Positions 17,448 to 27,769 of a stretch of DNA of 64,000 nucleotides are shown piece by piece. The notes under the pieces were generated by a model that was not told the DNA's origin, did not search any database, and saw only the letters and a list, made by a program, of their open reading frames with translations. Each line of letters begins with the position of its first letter. Position 1 is the stretch's first letter. A program made the translations under genes and the position numbers. Source of the DNA: Rhizobium lusitanum (GTDB lineage: Bacteria > Pseudomonadota > Alphaproteobacteria > Rhizobiales > Rhizobiaceae); NCBI RefSeq assembly GCF_014189535.1, contig NZ_CP050307.1, positions 1,984,001 through 2,048,000 of the forward strand, given 5' to 3'.

Positions 17448-18992
17448 ATGGTGCAGCCACCGGTCTTGGAGATACGCAATGTCAGCAAACGTTTCGGTGC
17501 CATCAAGGCGCTGACGGATGTGGCATTCACCCTTGAAAAGGGCGAGGTGCATGCGCTCTGCGGCGAAAATGGCGCGGGCAAGTCGACGCTCATGAACATT
17601 ATCGCCGGCGTGCTGCAGCCGAACGAGGGGGAAATCCTGGTCAATGGCGCGCTCGTGAAGATCACGTCTCCTGCCTATGCCCAGTCGTTGGGTATAGGTC
17701 TGGTCCATCAGGAAATCGCGCTCTGTCCGGACGCGACGGTTGCCGAGAACATGTTCATGGCGGCAACCAACCGGCGCCGTTCGCCCCTGATGAATTTTGC
17801 CAGGCTGGAGCGCGAAGCGCAGGCCGTTATGGACCGCCTTGCTTCCATCGATGTCCGCCAGAAGGTCGGCGATCTGCCGATTTCCAGCCAGCAGCTGGTC
17901 GAGATCGCCAAGGCGCTGACGCTCGACTGCCGCATTCTCATCTTTGACGAGCCGACGGCCGCACTGACCGAAGCGGAAGCCCAAGTGCTCTTCGGCATCA
18001 TCAACGACCTGAAAGCCCACGGCATCTCGATCGTCTACATCAGCCACCGCATGGCGGAGATTTTCAGCCTCTGCGACCGCGTCACCGTCTTTCGCGACGG
18101 GCGATATGTTTCGACTGAACGTGTGTCCGATATAACGGCGGAAGATGTCGTGCGCCGCATGGTCGGCCGCGAGATCACGCAGCTCTATCCGGACAAGCAG
18201 ACCGTGGCGGAGCGCACCGGCGGGAGCATTCTTTCCGTTCGCAATCTCGGCGACGGCAAGCGTTTTCAGGATGTCAGCTTCGAACTGCGCAAGGGCGAAA
18301 TTCTCGGGATCGGCGGTCTGATCGGCTCCGGTCGGACCGAGATCGCGGAGGGCATTTGCGGGCTGCGCCGAACGACGGAAGGCGAGGTTCGACTGCTCGG
18401 CAACACCCTCTCTGCGTCGTCCTATGCGGATTCGGTGCGGGCGGGTGTCGTTTACCTATCCGAGGATCGCAAGGGCTCCGGCGTGTTTCTCGACCTGTCG
18501 ATCGCGCAGAATATAGCCGCTCTCGATCTGAAATCGCTGACCGGGCCTTTCGGGCTCCTGAATGCGAAGACGGAGGCCGAGCGCGCGCACGATCTTGCCC
18601 GTCGTCTTGGCGTTCGCATGGGTGGTATCGACATGCCGGTCTCGTCGCTCTCGGGCGGCAACCAGCAGAAGGTCGCCATCGCCAAACAACTGGCGGTCGA
18701 TCCGAAGGTGATCCTCATGGACGAGCCGACGCGCGGCATCGATGTCGGCGCGAAATCCGAGATTCATCGCCTGCTGCGTGACCTCTCGCGTTCCGGGATT
18801 GGCATCGTCGTCATCACGTCTGAACTGCCGGAGCTCCTTGGTCTATGCGACCGGGCGATCGTCATCCGCGAAGGCACCGTCGCCGGCGAGCTCGAAGGAG
18901 CGGCGATGACGGAAGAAGCTATCATGAGGCTCGCATCGGGCATCGGCGCGCGGCAGCTCACCACATCGAAGGCATCAGAGCATGCCGACTGA
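17448..18992 (+). CDS. Sugar ABC transporter ATPase with two nucleotide-binding domains (RbsA/MglA-like)
   Basis: 514 residues from the ATG at 17448, after AAGGGAGAG. Two ABC domains in tandem. The first has Walker [10 protein letters not shown] (39-47) and Walker [12 protein letters not shown]. The second has a degenerate Walker A (GLIGSGRTE) but a complete signature, [15 protein letters not shown], and [15 protein letters not shown]. This arrangement is characteristic of CUT2 importers for ribose, xylose, AI-2 and polyols. It energises the 19021-20010 permease. Only one permease gene follows, so the channel is probably a homodimer. Confidence 0.93.
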   Translation: MVQPPVLEIRNVSKRFGAIKALTDVAFTLEKGEVHALCGENGAGKSTLMNIIAGVLQPNEGEILVNGALVKITSPAYAQSLGIGLVHQEIALCPDATVAENMFMAATNRRRSPLMNFARLEREAQAVMDRLASIDVRQKVGDLPISSQQLVEIAKALTLDCRILIFDEPTAALTEAEAQVLFGIINDLKAHGISIVYISHRMAEIFSLCDRVTVFRDGRYVSTERVSDITAEDVVRRMVGREITQLYPDKQTVAERTGGSILSVRNLGDGKRFQDVSFELRKGEILGIGGLIGSGRTEIAEGICGLRRTTEGEVRLLGNTLSASSYADSVRAGVVYLSEDRKGSGVFLDLSIAQNIAALDLKSLTGPFGLLNAKTEAERAHDLARRLGVRMGGIDMPVSSLSGGNQQKVAIAKQLAVDPKVILMDEPTRGIDVGAKSEIHRLLRDLSRSGIGIVVITSELPELLGLCDRAIVIREGTVAGELEGAAMTEEAIMRLASGIGARQLTTSKASEHAD

Positions 18993-19020
18993 GAAAAAAG
19001 CAGAAACGGAGGACAGGGCA

Positions 19021-20010
19021 ATGACAGATCACGCATTGGCGGTGACGAGGGAGCGTGCTTCTTCCTGGCGGCGGCTCGGAACAATGCGGGAAGCGGGGCT
19101 GATCGCGATCATTCTCGTCCTCTGCATTTTGATGAGCTTTGCTTCCCCGCACTTTCTGACGCTTGGCAACTTCAGGGCCATGCTGATGTCGTTCTCGGTC
19201 GAAGGCATCGTCGTCGTCGGCATGACGATCCTTCTGATCGTCGGCGGTATCGACCTCTCGGTCGGCTCGGTCGTCTGCTTCTCGATGGTCCTGTCCGGAT
19301 CGCTGTTCCTGATGGGGCTGGATCCGTGGAGCGCGTCGCTGATCGGTATTTTCGCCAGCGCCCTGATCGGCTGCGCCATGGGCTTCTTCGTGACGGTCAT
19401 CGGCCTCAACCACTTCATCGCATCGCTGGCCGCCATGGTGATCGTGCGGGGCATCTGCCTCATCATTACCAAGGGAACGCCGCTGTCGCTGTTCACGCTG
19501 CCGCCTTCGTTCAAGGCGGTCGGACAAGGCACGCTTTACGGGATACCCTACGTGATCCTGATCTTTGTCGCCGTGGTCGCCATTTTCGACTTCCTGCTGC
19601 GCCGCGCAACGGCCTTCCGCAAGGTTTTCTATACTGGCAGCAACGAGAAAGCGGCGCTCTACTCCGGGATCAAGACCAACCAGGTCAAGTTCTGGGTTAC
19701 CGTTCTCTGCGCCACGCTGTCCGGCTTTGCCGGCGTCATCTACATGTCGCGGTTTGGGGCTGCGACCCCCACCTTCGGCGTCGGAATGGAGCTCAATATC
19801 ATCGCAGCGGCCGTCATCGGCGGTGCGTCCCTGAGCGGCGGCTCCGGCACGATCCTCGGCGCTATCCTCGGCATTGCGCTTTTGTCCGTGGTCACAAGCT
19901 CGCTGATCCTGCTCAATATATCGGTCTATTGGCAGGACATGATCAAAGGCTGCATTCTGCTCGCTGCCGTTTCCATTGACCACTTCCTTCACAAGCGGAA
20001 GGCCGCCTGA
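19021..20010 (+). CDS. Sugar ABC transporter permease (RbsC-like)
   Basis: 329 residues from the ATG at 19021, 8 nt after GGAGG at 19008-19012. An in-frame ATG at 18982 overlaps the ATPase stop but has no good ribosome site. About eight to ten membrane helices are present. The VVGMTILLIVGGIDLSVGSV and GGASLSGGSGTILGAILG blocks are signatures of RbsC/BPD_transp_2 permeases. It completes the CUT2-type importer. Length is normal. Confidence 0.92.
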   Translation: MTDHALAVTRERASSWRRLGTMREAGLIAIILVLCILMSFASPHFLTLGNFRAMLMSFSVEGIVVVGMTILLIVGGIDLSVGSVVCFSMVLSGSLFLMGLDPWSASLIGIFASALIGCAMGFFVTVIGLNHFIASLAAMVIVRGICLIITKGTPLSLFTLPPSFKAVGQGTLYGIPYVILIFVAVVAIFDFLLRRATAFRKVFYTGSNEKAALYSGIKTNQVKFWVTVLCATLSGFAGVIYMSRFGAATPTFGVGMELNIIAAAVIGGASLSGGSGTILGAILGIALLSVVTSSLILLNISVYWQDMIKGCILLAAVSIDHFLHKRKAA

Positions 20011-20011
20011 C

Positions 20012-21016
20012 ATGCCGATTGCAAAGCTCAAATCCCCATCTGCTCCCCGCGAGGAAATCGTCATTGCGCGCCAGATGCACCAGGCGCTCGTCCTGCACTT
20101 CCTCGAGGGCCTGACGCAGGCGCAGATCGCCGATCAGCTCGGCATCTCGCATGCCACCGTCAACCGGTTGATCAAGCGCGGCCGCCAGCTCGGCCTTGTT
20201 GAGATCAAGATCAAATCCCCCGTCGAGCCGCTGGTGGACATGGAGGAGCAACTCCTGGCGCTTGGCGGCATCAGCCGTGCCATCGTGGTGCCGACAGTGT
20301 CCGATAATCCACAAACAGCGCTGCAGGCGGTTGGCGAAGCGGCAGCCCGTCTGCTTCTTGAGCACATTGCCGACGGCGACACAATTTGCATCACCGGCGG
20401 CAAGGGTGTCAGCGCGGTCGTCGCCGGCCTCCAGACGCCACGCCGCTTCGACGTCGAAGTCATCCCGGCGACGGGCTGCGTTCAGGGCAAGCACTACACG
20501 GACGTGAACCACGTCTCGACGATGATGGCCGACCGCCTCGGTGGCCGCTCGTACCAGATCCACGCGCCGCTCTTTGCCGATAGTGCGGCCGAGCGTGGAA
20601 TGCTGATCAACATGCGTTCTGTCGCGGACGTCTTCAAACGGGCGCGCGAGGCCAAGGTGGCGATCGTCGGCATCGGCTCCATTCTCTCCGACGATTCCAG
20701 CTACTACGACCTGCATCCCTCTTCGAGCACGGACCGCGCAGCAATCGAACGCTCCGGCGCCTCGTGCGAACTGCTGGCCCATCTGCTCGATGACCGGGGC
20801 AGCGTTTGCGACTACAGCCTCAACCGGTCACTGGTCTCGCTGACCCTTCCGGAGTTTGCTTTAATCCCGACGAAGATCGGCGTGGCAAGCGGGCCGAACA
20901 AGGCGGGACCGATCCTCAGCGTCATGCGGGGGCATCATCTCGACACGCTGGTCACCGACGAAGCGACGGGCGCGCGTGTTCTTGCACTGGCAAACGGCGA
21001 AGGACAACGCGCATGA
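20012..21016 (+). CDS. SorC/DeoR-type transcriptional regulator
   Basis: 334 residues; ATG at 20012, one base after the permease stop, preceded by GGAAGG. The N-terminal helix-turn-helix LTQAQIADQLGISHATVNRL (about residues 34-53) is followed by a SorC sugar-phosphate-binding domain (GDTICITGGKGVSAVVAGL and VAIVGIGSI). Such regulators (LsrR, EryD, SorC) sense a phosphorylated sugar made by the pathway kinase and release the operator. By inference it binds the tandem palindromes at 16188-16221 and responds to the product of the kinase at 24618. Confidence 0.9.
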   Translation: MPIAKLKSPSAPREEIVIARQMHQALVLHFLEGLTQAQIADQLGISHATVNRLIKRGRQLGLVEIKIKSPVEPLVDMEEQLLALGGISRAIVVPTVSDNPQTALQAVGEAAARLLLEHIADGDTICITGGKGVSAVVAGLQTPRRFDVEVIPATGCVQGKHYTDVNHVSTMMADRLGGRSYQIHAPLFADSAAERGMLINMRSVADVFKRAREAKVAIVGIGSILSDDSSYYDLHPSSSTDRAAIERSGASCELLAHLLDDRGSVCDYSLNRSLVSLTLPEFALIPTKIGVASGPNKAGPILSVMRGHHLDTLVTDEATGARVLALANGEGQRA

Positions 21017-22008
21017 GCGGGCAACAGTTGATACGCGACATAGGTAGTTCAGGCGTCGCCGCCTCGGCAGTCGGGCTCGGAACATGGGCGATCGGCGGCT
21101 GGATGTGGGGCGGCACGGACGAGGCGGAATCGATCGCCGCGATCCAGGCATCGCTGGATGCCGGCGTCACGCTGATCGATACCGCACCGGCCTACGGGCT
21201 CGGCCGATCCGAGGAGATCGTCGGCAAGGCGCTTGCCGGCCGCCGCGACAAGGCTATTATCGCCACCAAATGCGGCCTCGTATGGCACACCGACAAGGGC
21301 AGACATTTCTTCGATCAGGATGGCAGGCCGGTTCACCGCTATCTTGGCCGCGATGCGATCTTCCACGAGGTCGAGGAAAGCCTGCGGCGCCTCGGCACCG
21401 ATTATATCGATCTCTACATCACCCATTGGCAGGATCCCACGACCCCGATCGAGGAGACGATGCGGGCGCTGGAGGACCTGAAGATATCGGGCAAGATCCG
21501 GGCGATCGGCGCCAGCAATGTCGGAGCGCCGGAACTTGAAGCCTATATTTCGACTGGCGGTCTGGATGCCATCCAGGAGCGCTTCAGCATGATCGACCGG
21601 GAGATCGAGACCGATCTGCTGCCGTTGACCCGAGCGAACGGCATTTCGACGCTGAGCTATTCCTCGCTTTCGCTCGGCCTCTTGTCCGGTGCGATTGGAC
21701 CAGAGCGGGTCTTTTCCGGCGACGATCAACGGCTGGATAACCCGCGCTTCTCCGTTTCCAACCGCGAAAAGGCGTTGGCTTTTGCGAGTGCTATCCGGCC
21801 GGTTGCCGATAAACACGAGGCCAGCGTCGCACAGACGGTCATTGCCTGGACGCTTTCCCGGCCCGGCGTCACCTTTGCCCTTTGCGGTGCGCGCAATCCC
21901 GCGCAGGCACTCGACAACGCCCGTGCCGGAACCATCAGGCTGGACGGGGATGATCAATCAGCCATCGATGCAGCCATTTCAGCGAAACTGACTGATATGA
22001 ACAGGTAA
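21013..22008 (+). CDS. Aldo/keto reductase
   Basis: 331 residues; the ATG at 21013 overlaps the regulator stop as ATGA. The catalytic tetrad is visible: Asp in LIDTAPAYG, Tyr in the same motif, Lys in IATKCGLVW, and His in YITHWQDP. The C-terminal NADPH region follows the ITVIAWTLSRPGV-like helix. The enzyme reduces an aldehyde or ketone sugar, or oxidises the alcohol, with NAD(P)H. In this operon it probably interconverts the imported sugar and polyol, or recycles the aldehyde released by the aldolase. Substrate unknown. Confidence 0.9.
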   Translation: MSGQQLIRDIGSSGVAASAVGLGTWAIGGWMWGGTDEAESIAAIQASLDAGVTLIDTAPAYGLGRSEEIVGKALAGRRDKAIIATKCGLVWHTDKGRHFFDQDGRPVHRYLGRDAIFHEVEESLRRLGTDYIDLYITHWQDPTTPIEETMRALEDLKISGKIRAIGASNVGAPELEAYISTGGLDAIQERFSMIDREIETDLLPLTRANGISTLSYSSLSLGLLSGAIGPERVFSGDDQRLDNPRFSVSNREKALAFASAIRPVADKHEASVAQTVIAWTLSRPGVTFALCGARNPAQALDNARAGTIRLDGDDQSAIDAAISAKLTDMNR

Positions 22009-22020
22009 CGGGTCGCCATC

Positions 22021-23769
22021 ATGAATCGTGAAGAGACTTTGGACGGGCTTCGCCAAAGCCCGAAGGTGGACGTGTGTGTCATCGGCGGCGGTATCAACGG
22101 CATCAGCGTCTTCCGGGAGCTGGCGCTGCAGGGGCTGAGCGTGCTTCTTGTCGAAAAGCACGACTATTGCTCCGGCGCGAGCGCCGCATTGTCGCGCATG
22201 GTGCATGGCGGCCTTCGCTATCTCGAGAACGGCGAGTTCAAGCTGGTACAGGAGTCCCTTGCCGAACGTGACCGGCTGCTGCGAAACGCCCCGCACTACG
22301 TCGCCCCTCTTCCGACGACGGTTCCGGTCTTCGATGTTTTTTCCGGGCTTGGCAACGGGATCGTTCGCTTCCTGGGATTGACCCGCCGGCCCAGCCGCCG
22401 TGGCGCGGTTGCGATCAAGGCCGGACTCAGCATCTACGATTTCCTGACGCGCAAGCGGGCCATGATGCCGCATCATCAGTTTCGCGGGCGGCGGGCGACG
22501 CTCACCAAGTGGCCGGCGCTCAATCCCGACATCAAGAGTTCCGCCACCTATTACGACGCCTGGGTCAGCCATCCGGAACGCCTCGGCATAGAATTGCTGG
22601 ATGACGGGCTATCGGCAGGACCACAGGCGCGGGCACTAAACTACGCCGATATCCGGGCGGGGGGCCAGGGTCGATATCTCGTCCGTGACAATATCACCGG
22701 CTCGTCAGTGACGATCGAGCCCACACTCATCATCAACGCAACTGGCGGATGGATCGACATTACCAACGGCACGCTCTCTACGCCGGACACGCGGACGGCA
22801 CCATTGATGGGTGGAACCAAAGGGTCTCATCTCATCATCGACAATGCGGCGCTTTACGAAGCGCTGGCCGGCCACATGATCTACTATGAGAACGAGGACG
22901 GCCGGATCTGCATCCTGTTTCCTTATCTGGGTAAGGTTCTGGTTGGCTCCACCGATATCCGCATCGACGATCCCGATACCGTGCGCTGCGAAGCGGATGA
23001 ACGCGACTACATATTGCAGTCTCTGTCATTCGTCCTTCCGGGCATCGAGATCCGGCCGGAAGAGGTCAGCTTCCAATTCTCGGGCGTGCGTCCCCTGCCG
23101 GCAAGCACCGACAGCTTTACCGGCCGCATCCCGCGCGATCATTTCTGCACGGTCGTGGATACTGCCGACGGCGGACCATCGGTGCTGTGCATGATCGGCG
23201 GGAAATGGACCACCTTTCGTTCGTTCGGCGAACTCGCCGCCGATCTCGCATTAGAGCGGCTGGGGAAAGAGCGCCGCATTTCGACAGCCGACCGGGCAAT
23301 CGGCGGCGGGCGGAGATTTCCCCTGGATCGCGCTGCCTGGATTGCTCAGGTGGCCGCAGAAAAGGGAATTCCAGGTAGCCGGATGGCGACGCTTTTCGGC
23401 CGTTACGGCACGCAAGCGGAAGCCTTCGCCAGTTTCATTGCGATGGCGCCAGATAGGCCTATGCCGCATCCGGACTACTCGGAGCGCGAACTGCTTTTTC
23501 TCATTCGCAACGAAGCAGCCGAGCACCTTGATGATCTGCTGCTGAGGCGCACCACGCTTGCGATATCAGGCAATCTCTCCCAGCAGATGATGGACGCGGT
23601 ACTCGATCTTCTGGCGGAGCAAAAAGCCTGGACGCCGGCGCAGCGTGGTGCCGAGCGCGACCGTTTTCTCACCCTTCTGCGTGAACGCCACGGCGTCACC
23701 GAAAGCACTCTTACAGACCGGAACGAACAAAGGAGCATGGAATGCGAAGCAACAGCAAAGTCCGGATGA
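22021..23769 (+). CDS. FAD-dependent glycerol-3-phosphate dehydrogenase-like enzyme (GlpD/EryB type)
   Basis: 582 residues. An N-terminal FAD Rossmann loop VCVIGGGINGISVFRE (18-33) is followed by the GASAALSRMVHGGLRYLENGEF block typical of GlpD. A C-terminal helical domain lies after about residue 410. GlpD oxidises glycerol 3-phosphate to DHAP and passes electrons to quinone. The homologue EryB oxidises erythritol phosphate in rhizobial and Brucella polyol loci. Its location with a SorC regulator, CUT2 importer and FGGY kinase fits oxidation of a phosphorylated polyol to a ketose phosphate. The 3' end overlaps the aldolase by 28 nt. Confidence 0.87.
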   Translation: MNREETLDGLRQSPKVDVCVIGGGINGISVFRELALQGLSVLLVEKHDYCSGASAALSRMVHGGLRYLENGEFKLVQESLAERDRLLRNAPHYVAPLPTTVPVFDVFSGLGNGIVRFLGLTRRPSRRGAVAIKAGLSIYDFLTRKRAMMPHHQFRGRRATLTKWPALNPDIKSSATYYDAWVSHPERLGIELLDDGLSAGPQARALNYADIRAGGQGRYLVRDNITGSSVTIEPTLIINATGGWIDITNGTLSTPDTRTAPLMGGTKGSHLIIDNAALYEALAGHMIYYENEDGRICILFPYLGKVLVGSTDIRIDDPDTVRCEADERDYILQSLSFVLPGIEIRPEEVSFQFSGVRPLPASTDSFTGRIPRDHFCTVVDTADGGPSVLCMIGGKWTTFRSFGELAADLALERLGKERRISTADRAIGGGRRFPLDRAAWIAQVAAEKGIPGSRMATLFGRYGTQAEAFASFIAMAPDRPMPHPDYSERELLFLIRNEAAEHLDDLLLRRTTLAISGNLSQQMMDAVLDLLAEQKAWTPAQRGAERDRFLTLLRERHGVTESTLTDRNEQRSMECEATAKSG

Positions 23770-24584
23770 ACCGGCTGTTCAGCGGCGGCCGCTGCCTGGA
23801 CGTGGCCATCGATCACGGTGTCTGCAACGAGCCGTCCTTTCTCAACGGCCTCGAAGACATGCCGGCGGTCGTCAAGACCTTGGTTGACGCGGCACCCGAT
23901 GCGATCCAGATGAACTACGGTCAGGCCGACCTGCTGCAGAATGCAGCCGGCAAGGACAAGCCGGCGTTGGTGATGCGCATCGACATGGGAAATCCGTATA
24001 ACCGCACGCGTCACCGGGACATGTGGGCTGTGCTCCAGAACGAAGCCGAGCCGTTGATCGGCGCGATCAAGATGGATGCAGCCTGCGTCGTCGTCAATCT
24101 CTTCATGCTTCCCGACGAACCCGACCTCTTTCGTCAATGCGTGCAGAATATTGCGCGCGTGCGCGCGGACTGCGACAAATACGGCCTGCCGCTGATGATC
24201 GAGCCGCTGGTGATGCAGCCGGTCGACCAGGCCGGTGGCTACATGGTCGATGGCGATGCGGACAAGATCGTTACGTTGACGCGATTGGCGCGGGAAATGG
24301 GGGCCGACATCGTCAAGGCGGACCCGACCACCAATGCGGAAGATTTCCACAGGGTGGTGGAAGCAGCCCGTTGCCCGGTTCTCGTCCGCGGCGGCGGCAA
24401 GGAAGACCTTCGCGCCGTCTTCGACAAATCCGCGGCCTTGATGCGGCAGGGTGCCATGGGCATGGTCTATGGGCGCAATATCTATCAGCATGCCAATCCA
24501 GGCGCTGTCGTGCGCGGATTGATGGCGATCATACATGACGACGCCGGCGGCGAGGACGCTTTCGCGCTTTACCAGCGCGGCTGA
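23742..24584 (+). CDS. Class I DhnA/LsrF-type aldolase
   Basis: 280 residues, overlapping the upstream gene by 28 nt after an AAAGGAGC site. It is a TIM barrel of the DeoC/FbaB/LsrF family. Asp24-His25 lie in CLDVAIDHGV and Lys192 in GADIVKADPTT is the likely Schiff-base lysine; VRGGGK binds phosphate and MGMVYGRNIYQ closes the barrel. It should cleave a ketose phosphate (retro-aldol) into DHAP and an aldehyde, or perform an LsrF-like thiolase reaction. It sits between the GlpD/EryB-like dehydrogenase and the kinase, supporting the cleavage role. The actual substrate is inferred. Confidence 0.85.
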   Translation: MRSNSKVRMNRLFSGGRCLDVAIDHGVCNEPSFLNGLEDMPAVVKTLVDAAPDAIQMNYGQADLLQNAAGKDKPALVMRIDMGNPYNRTRHRDMWAVLQNEAEPLIGAIKMDAACVVVNLFMLPDEPDLFRQCVQNIARVRADCDKYGLPLMIEPLVMQPVDQAGGYMVDGDADKIVTLTRLAREMGADIVKADPTTNAEDFHRVVEAARCPVLVRGGGKEDLRAVFDKSAALMRQGAMGMVYGRNIYQHANPGAVVRGLMAIIHDDAGGEDAFALYQRG

Positions 24585-24617
24585 CAATGAAGACGGGAGC
24601 CTTGGGAGGGGTACGGC

Positions 24618-26147
24618 ATGGCAGAATATCTATTGGGGCTCGATGCCGGCAACACCGTCATCAAGGCGATCATCTTCGACCGGGAGGGCAACGAAATCGC
24701 GGCGGCGGCGGCAGAGGGTCACAGCCGGATGCCGTGCCCCGGGCATGTGGAACGCGGGCTCGACGAACTCTGGGCGAATGCTCACAAAGTCATCCGCACC
24801 TGCATCGAGCAGGCGGGGATCCGACCCGGGGATATTGTCGCCGTTGGCTGTGCAGGTCACGGAAACGGACTTTACGCGCTGGACCGTGACGGGCAGCCGT
24901 TGCTCGGTATTCAATCTCTGGATACGCGAGCAGCTGCTCTCGTCGAGGAATGGCAGGCGCAAGGCGTTGGCGACCTCACCTATCCCATTGGCCAACAGCG
25001 GCCGTGGCCATCGCAGACGCCGACATTGCTTGCCTGGCTGAAACGGCACCGGCCGGAGACCTTTGCCAAGGTCGGCACGATTTTCCTGTGCAAGGATTTC
25101 ATCGTCAACCGCTTGACCGGTACTCGCGTCAGCGAGGTGTCCGACATGACCGGCTGCGGCTTGCTGCATGTCGCCGATCGCCGTTACGATCGGACATTGA
25201 TGGAGGCTTATGGTCTCGGCGACTGCATGGAACTTCTGCCGCCGTTGATCGAAAGCGCCGATATCGCGGGACGGATCACAGAGGAGGCCGCCAGTCAAAC
25301 CGGGCTTGCCGCCGGGACGCCGGTCGTCGGTGGACTGTTTGACGTGATTGCTTCCGCCATCGGCTCGGGTGTCACCCGGACGGGTGCCGCCTCGATCATC
25401 GCCGGAACCTGGAGCATTAACCAGGTTATCATCGACAAGCCGCATCTAAACAGCCCGGTTTTCATGTCCTCCACCTTCGACCGGGAACGCTATATGGCGA
25501 TCGAGTCAAGCGCCACCTCGGCGGCAAATCTTGAATGGCTGGTGCGCGAATTCTTTTCCGACACTCCGACGGATGGTCGCTCACCCTTCGATGTCTGCGG
25601 CGAGCTCGCCGCCACTATTGAGCCGGCTACGGATGACCCGCTCTACCATCCCTTCCTCTATGGCGCGCAGCAGAACGGCAATGCCCGCGCCGGCTTTTAT
25701 GGCGTTGCCGGTTGGCATACCAAGGGGCATCTCGTGCGCGCCGTCCTTGAAGGCGTCGCTTTCGGTCACCGTGAGCACATAGAGACAATGCGCAGGGCAG
25801 GAGCCGTCTTCGACGAAGCGGTGCTTTCAGGCGGCGGTTCCCGAAGCTTGATCTGGCCGCAGATATTTGCCGACGTTCTGGGCCTGCCTGTGTCGATCGC
25901 GCGCTCGCGCGAGACCGGGGCGCTCGGGGCGGCGATCACGGCAGGAACAGGTGCCGGTATCTTCGCGGACTTTGCCGCAGGCGCGGCCTCGATGGTGCGG
26001 ATGGAGCGCAACTACGCTCCGAACCGGCGCCTGGAAGGCCACTATGAACGGCGTTACGGCCTTTACCGGGATATCGCCGAGGCGATGGCCCCGATCTGGC
26101 GGCGCCTTGCCTCAGGGGCCGAACAGGTAGCAGGAGCCGTGAAATGA
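24618..26147 (+). CDS. FGGY-family carbohydrate kinase (LyxK/EryA-like)
   Basis: 509 residues, ATG after GGGAGGGG. The ATPase fold of the sugar-kinase/Hsp70 type starts with LLGLDAGNTVIKAIIFDREG. QSLDTRA near 100 and the GTPVVGGLFDVIASAIGSGV block around 230-255 resemble L-xylulose kinase LyxK and erythritol kinase EryA. ILSGGGSRSLIWPQIFADVLG closes the nucleotide site. It phosphorylates the imported polyol or ketose with ATP, trapping it and supplying the inducer for the SorC regulator. It overlaps the GMC gene by 4 nt. The exact sugar is not resolved. Confidence 0.9.
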   Translation: MAEYLLGLDAGNTVIKAIIFDREGNEIAAAAAEGHSRMPCPGHVERGLDELWANAHKVIRTCIEQAGIRPGDIVAVGCAGHGNGLYALDRDGQPLLGIQSLDTRAAALVEEWQAQGVGDLTYPIGQQRPWPSQTPTLLAWLKRHRPETFAKVGTIFLCKDFIVNRLTGTRVSEVSDMTGCGLLHVADRRYDRTLMEAYGLGDCMELLPPLIESADIAGRITEEAASQTGLAAGTPVVGGLFDVIASAIGSGVTRTGAASIIAGTWSINQVIIDKPHLNSPVFMSSTFDRERYMAIESSATSAANLEWLVREFFSDTPTDGRSPFDVCGELAATIEPATDDPLYHPFLYGAQQNGNARAGFYGVAGWHTKGHLVRAVLEGVAFGHREHIETMRRAGAVFDEAVLSGGGSRSLIWPQIFADVLGLPVSIARSRETGALGAAITAGTGAGIFADFAAGAASMVRMERNYAPNRRLEGHYERRYGLYRDIAEAMAPIWRRLASGAEQVAGAVK

Positions 26148-27769
26148 GCGAATCTCCAAACGAGGCGGTCATTGATGCCGGTTCCTACGACTTCATCATC
26201 GTCGGAGCGGGGTCGGCCGGCTGCGTGCTGGCCAACCGTCTCTCCGCAAATCCGGCAAACCGCGTCCTGTTGCTCGAGGCGGGTGGCAGCGATCGATATC
26301 ACTGGGTGCATATCCCGATCGGTTATCTCTTCTGCATGGGTAATCCGCGCACGGATTGGATGATGAAGACCGCCGCCGAACCCGGGCTCAACGGCCGATC
26401 GCTTCCTTATCCGCGTGGAAAGCTGCTCGGTGGCTGTTCCTCGATCAACGGGATGATCTACATGCGCGGGCAAGCTGCCGACTATGATGGATGGCGGCAG
26501 GCGGGCAATGCCGGATGGGGCTGGGACGATGTGCTGCCGTATTTTCTCAAGTCGGAAGACAATTACCGAGGAAAATCGGCCATGCATGGGGAAGGCGGGG
26601 AATGGCGTGTCGAGCGACAGCGCCTTTCCTGGCCGATCCTCGATGCCTTCCGGGAGGCAGCGGCGGAACTCGGCATCCCGAAGACGGATGATTTCAACGG
26701 CGGCGACAATGAGGGGTCGGGCTATTTTGAGGTCAATCAGCGCGGCGGAGTGCGCTGGAACACCACCAAGGCCTTCCTGCGCCCGGCAATGAAAAGACCC
26801 AATCTCAGGGTCCTGACCGGTGCGGAAACAGAAAAACTTCAGCTCGATGGCCTCCGGGCCACCGGCGTCCGGTTTCGAATGAATGGCAAGCTTCATGCCG
26901 CGCGTGCCGGAGGTGAAATCATTCTCTCGGCCGGAGCGATCAACTCGCCAAAGATATTGGAAATCTCGGGGATCGGCGGGCCTGGCGTATTGCAGGCCGC
27001 GGGCATCGACGTGGCTCATTCGCTGCCCGGCGTCGGCGAGAATTTGCAGGATCATCTGCAGATCCGCACGGTCTTCCGCATCGAGGGCGCAAGGACGCTT
27101 AACCAGCTCTACCACAGCCTCTTTGCCCGCGCAGGCATGGGGCTTGAATACGCCTTTCGCCGCTCCGGCCCGCTTTCCATGGCGCCGAGCCAGCTCGGCA
27201 TCTTTGCAAAGAGCGATCCATCCCTGGCGACGGCAGACCTTGAATATCACGTCCAGCCCCTCAGCGCCGACAGGCTGGGCGAGCCGCTGCATCGTTATCC
27301 GGCCGTGACCGTATCCGTTTGCAACCTCCGTCCGGAGAGCAGGGGAACAGTTCACGTAAGTGGTCCGAACGTCGCGGCCACACCGGACATAAAGCCGAAT
27401 TACCTATCGGCCAGCCGAGATCGCATCATAGCGGCCAAGTCGATCCGCCATGCCCGCAGTCTCATGCAGACAAGCTCGATCTCAGCCTTCGCCCCAAAGG
27501 AAATGCTGCCAGGCACGGAGTTCCAGAGCGACGAAGAACTGATCCGAAGGGCTGGCGACATTGCGACGACGATTTTCCACCCTGTCGGCACCTGCAAAAT
27601 GGGCAGCGACGAAAGCGCGGTTGTCGACGCCCGGCTGCGCGTACACGGCATTGGCGGACTGAGGGTCGTTGATGCTTCGATCATACCGAATATCGTTTCA
27701 GGCAACACGAATTCGCCGGTCATCATGATCGCCGAGAAGGCCGCCGAGATGATTGTCAATCAAGTGTGA
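26144..27769 (+). CDS. GMC-family FAD oxidoreductase (choline/alcohol dehydrogenase-like)
   Basis: 541 residues; the start ATGA overlaps the kinase stop. FAD loop [17 protein letters not shown] (18-34), the [20 protein letters not shown] block that fixes the flavin, the second GMC signature [15 protein letters not shown], and C-terminal catalytic His/Asn in [11 protein letters not shown] and [15 protein letters not shown]. Members oxidise primary alcohols such as choline, polyethylene glycol or sugar alcohols. Last gene of the operon, it may feed an alcohol or polyol into the pathway. Its combination with an FGGY kinase and GlpD/EryB-like enzyme is unusual. Confidence 0.92.
   Translation: MSESPNEAVIDAGSYDFIIVGAGSAGCVLANRLSANPANRVLLLEAGGSDRYHWVHIPIGYLFCMGNPRTDWMMKTAAEPGLNGRSLPYPRGKLLGGCSSINGMIYMRGQAADYDGWRQAGNAGWGWDDVLPYFLKSEDNYRGKSAMHGEGGEWRVERQRLSWPILDAFREAAAELGIPKTDDFNGGDNEGSGYFEVNQRGGVRWNTTKAFLRPAMKRPNLRVLTGAETEKLQLDGLRATGVRFRMNGKLHAARAGGEIILSAGAINSPKILEISGIGGPGVLQAAGIDVAHSLPGVGENLQDHLQIRTVFRIEGARTLNQLYHSLFARAGMGLEYAFRRSGPLSMAPSQLGIFAKSDPSLATADLEYHVQPLSADRLGEPLHRYPAVTVSVCNLRPESRGTVHVSGPNVAATPDIKPNYLSASRDRIIAAKSIRHARSLMQTSSISAFAPKEMLPGTEFQSDEELIRRAGDIATTIFHPVGTCKMGSDESAVVDARLRVHGIGGLRVVDASIIPNIVSGNTNSPVIMIAEKAAEMIVNQV

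Noticed and set aside
16409..17665. Long minus-strand frame (418 codons)
   Set aside because: It is a shadow of the sugar-binding protein and ATPase genes; no ribosome site.
18958..20064. Minus-strand frame of 368 codons
   Set aside because: Antisense to the RbsC-like permease; composition very charged and repetitive, as in shadows of membrane genes.
20806..21012. N-terminal extension of the aldo/keto reductase frame
   Set aside because: It overlaps the SorC regulator in another frame; the ATGA junction at 21013 gives the family start.
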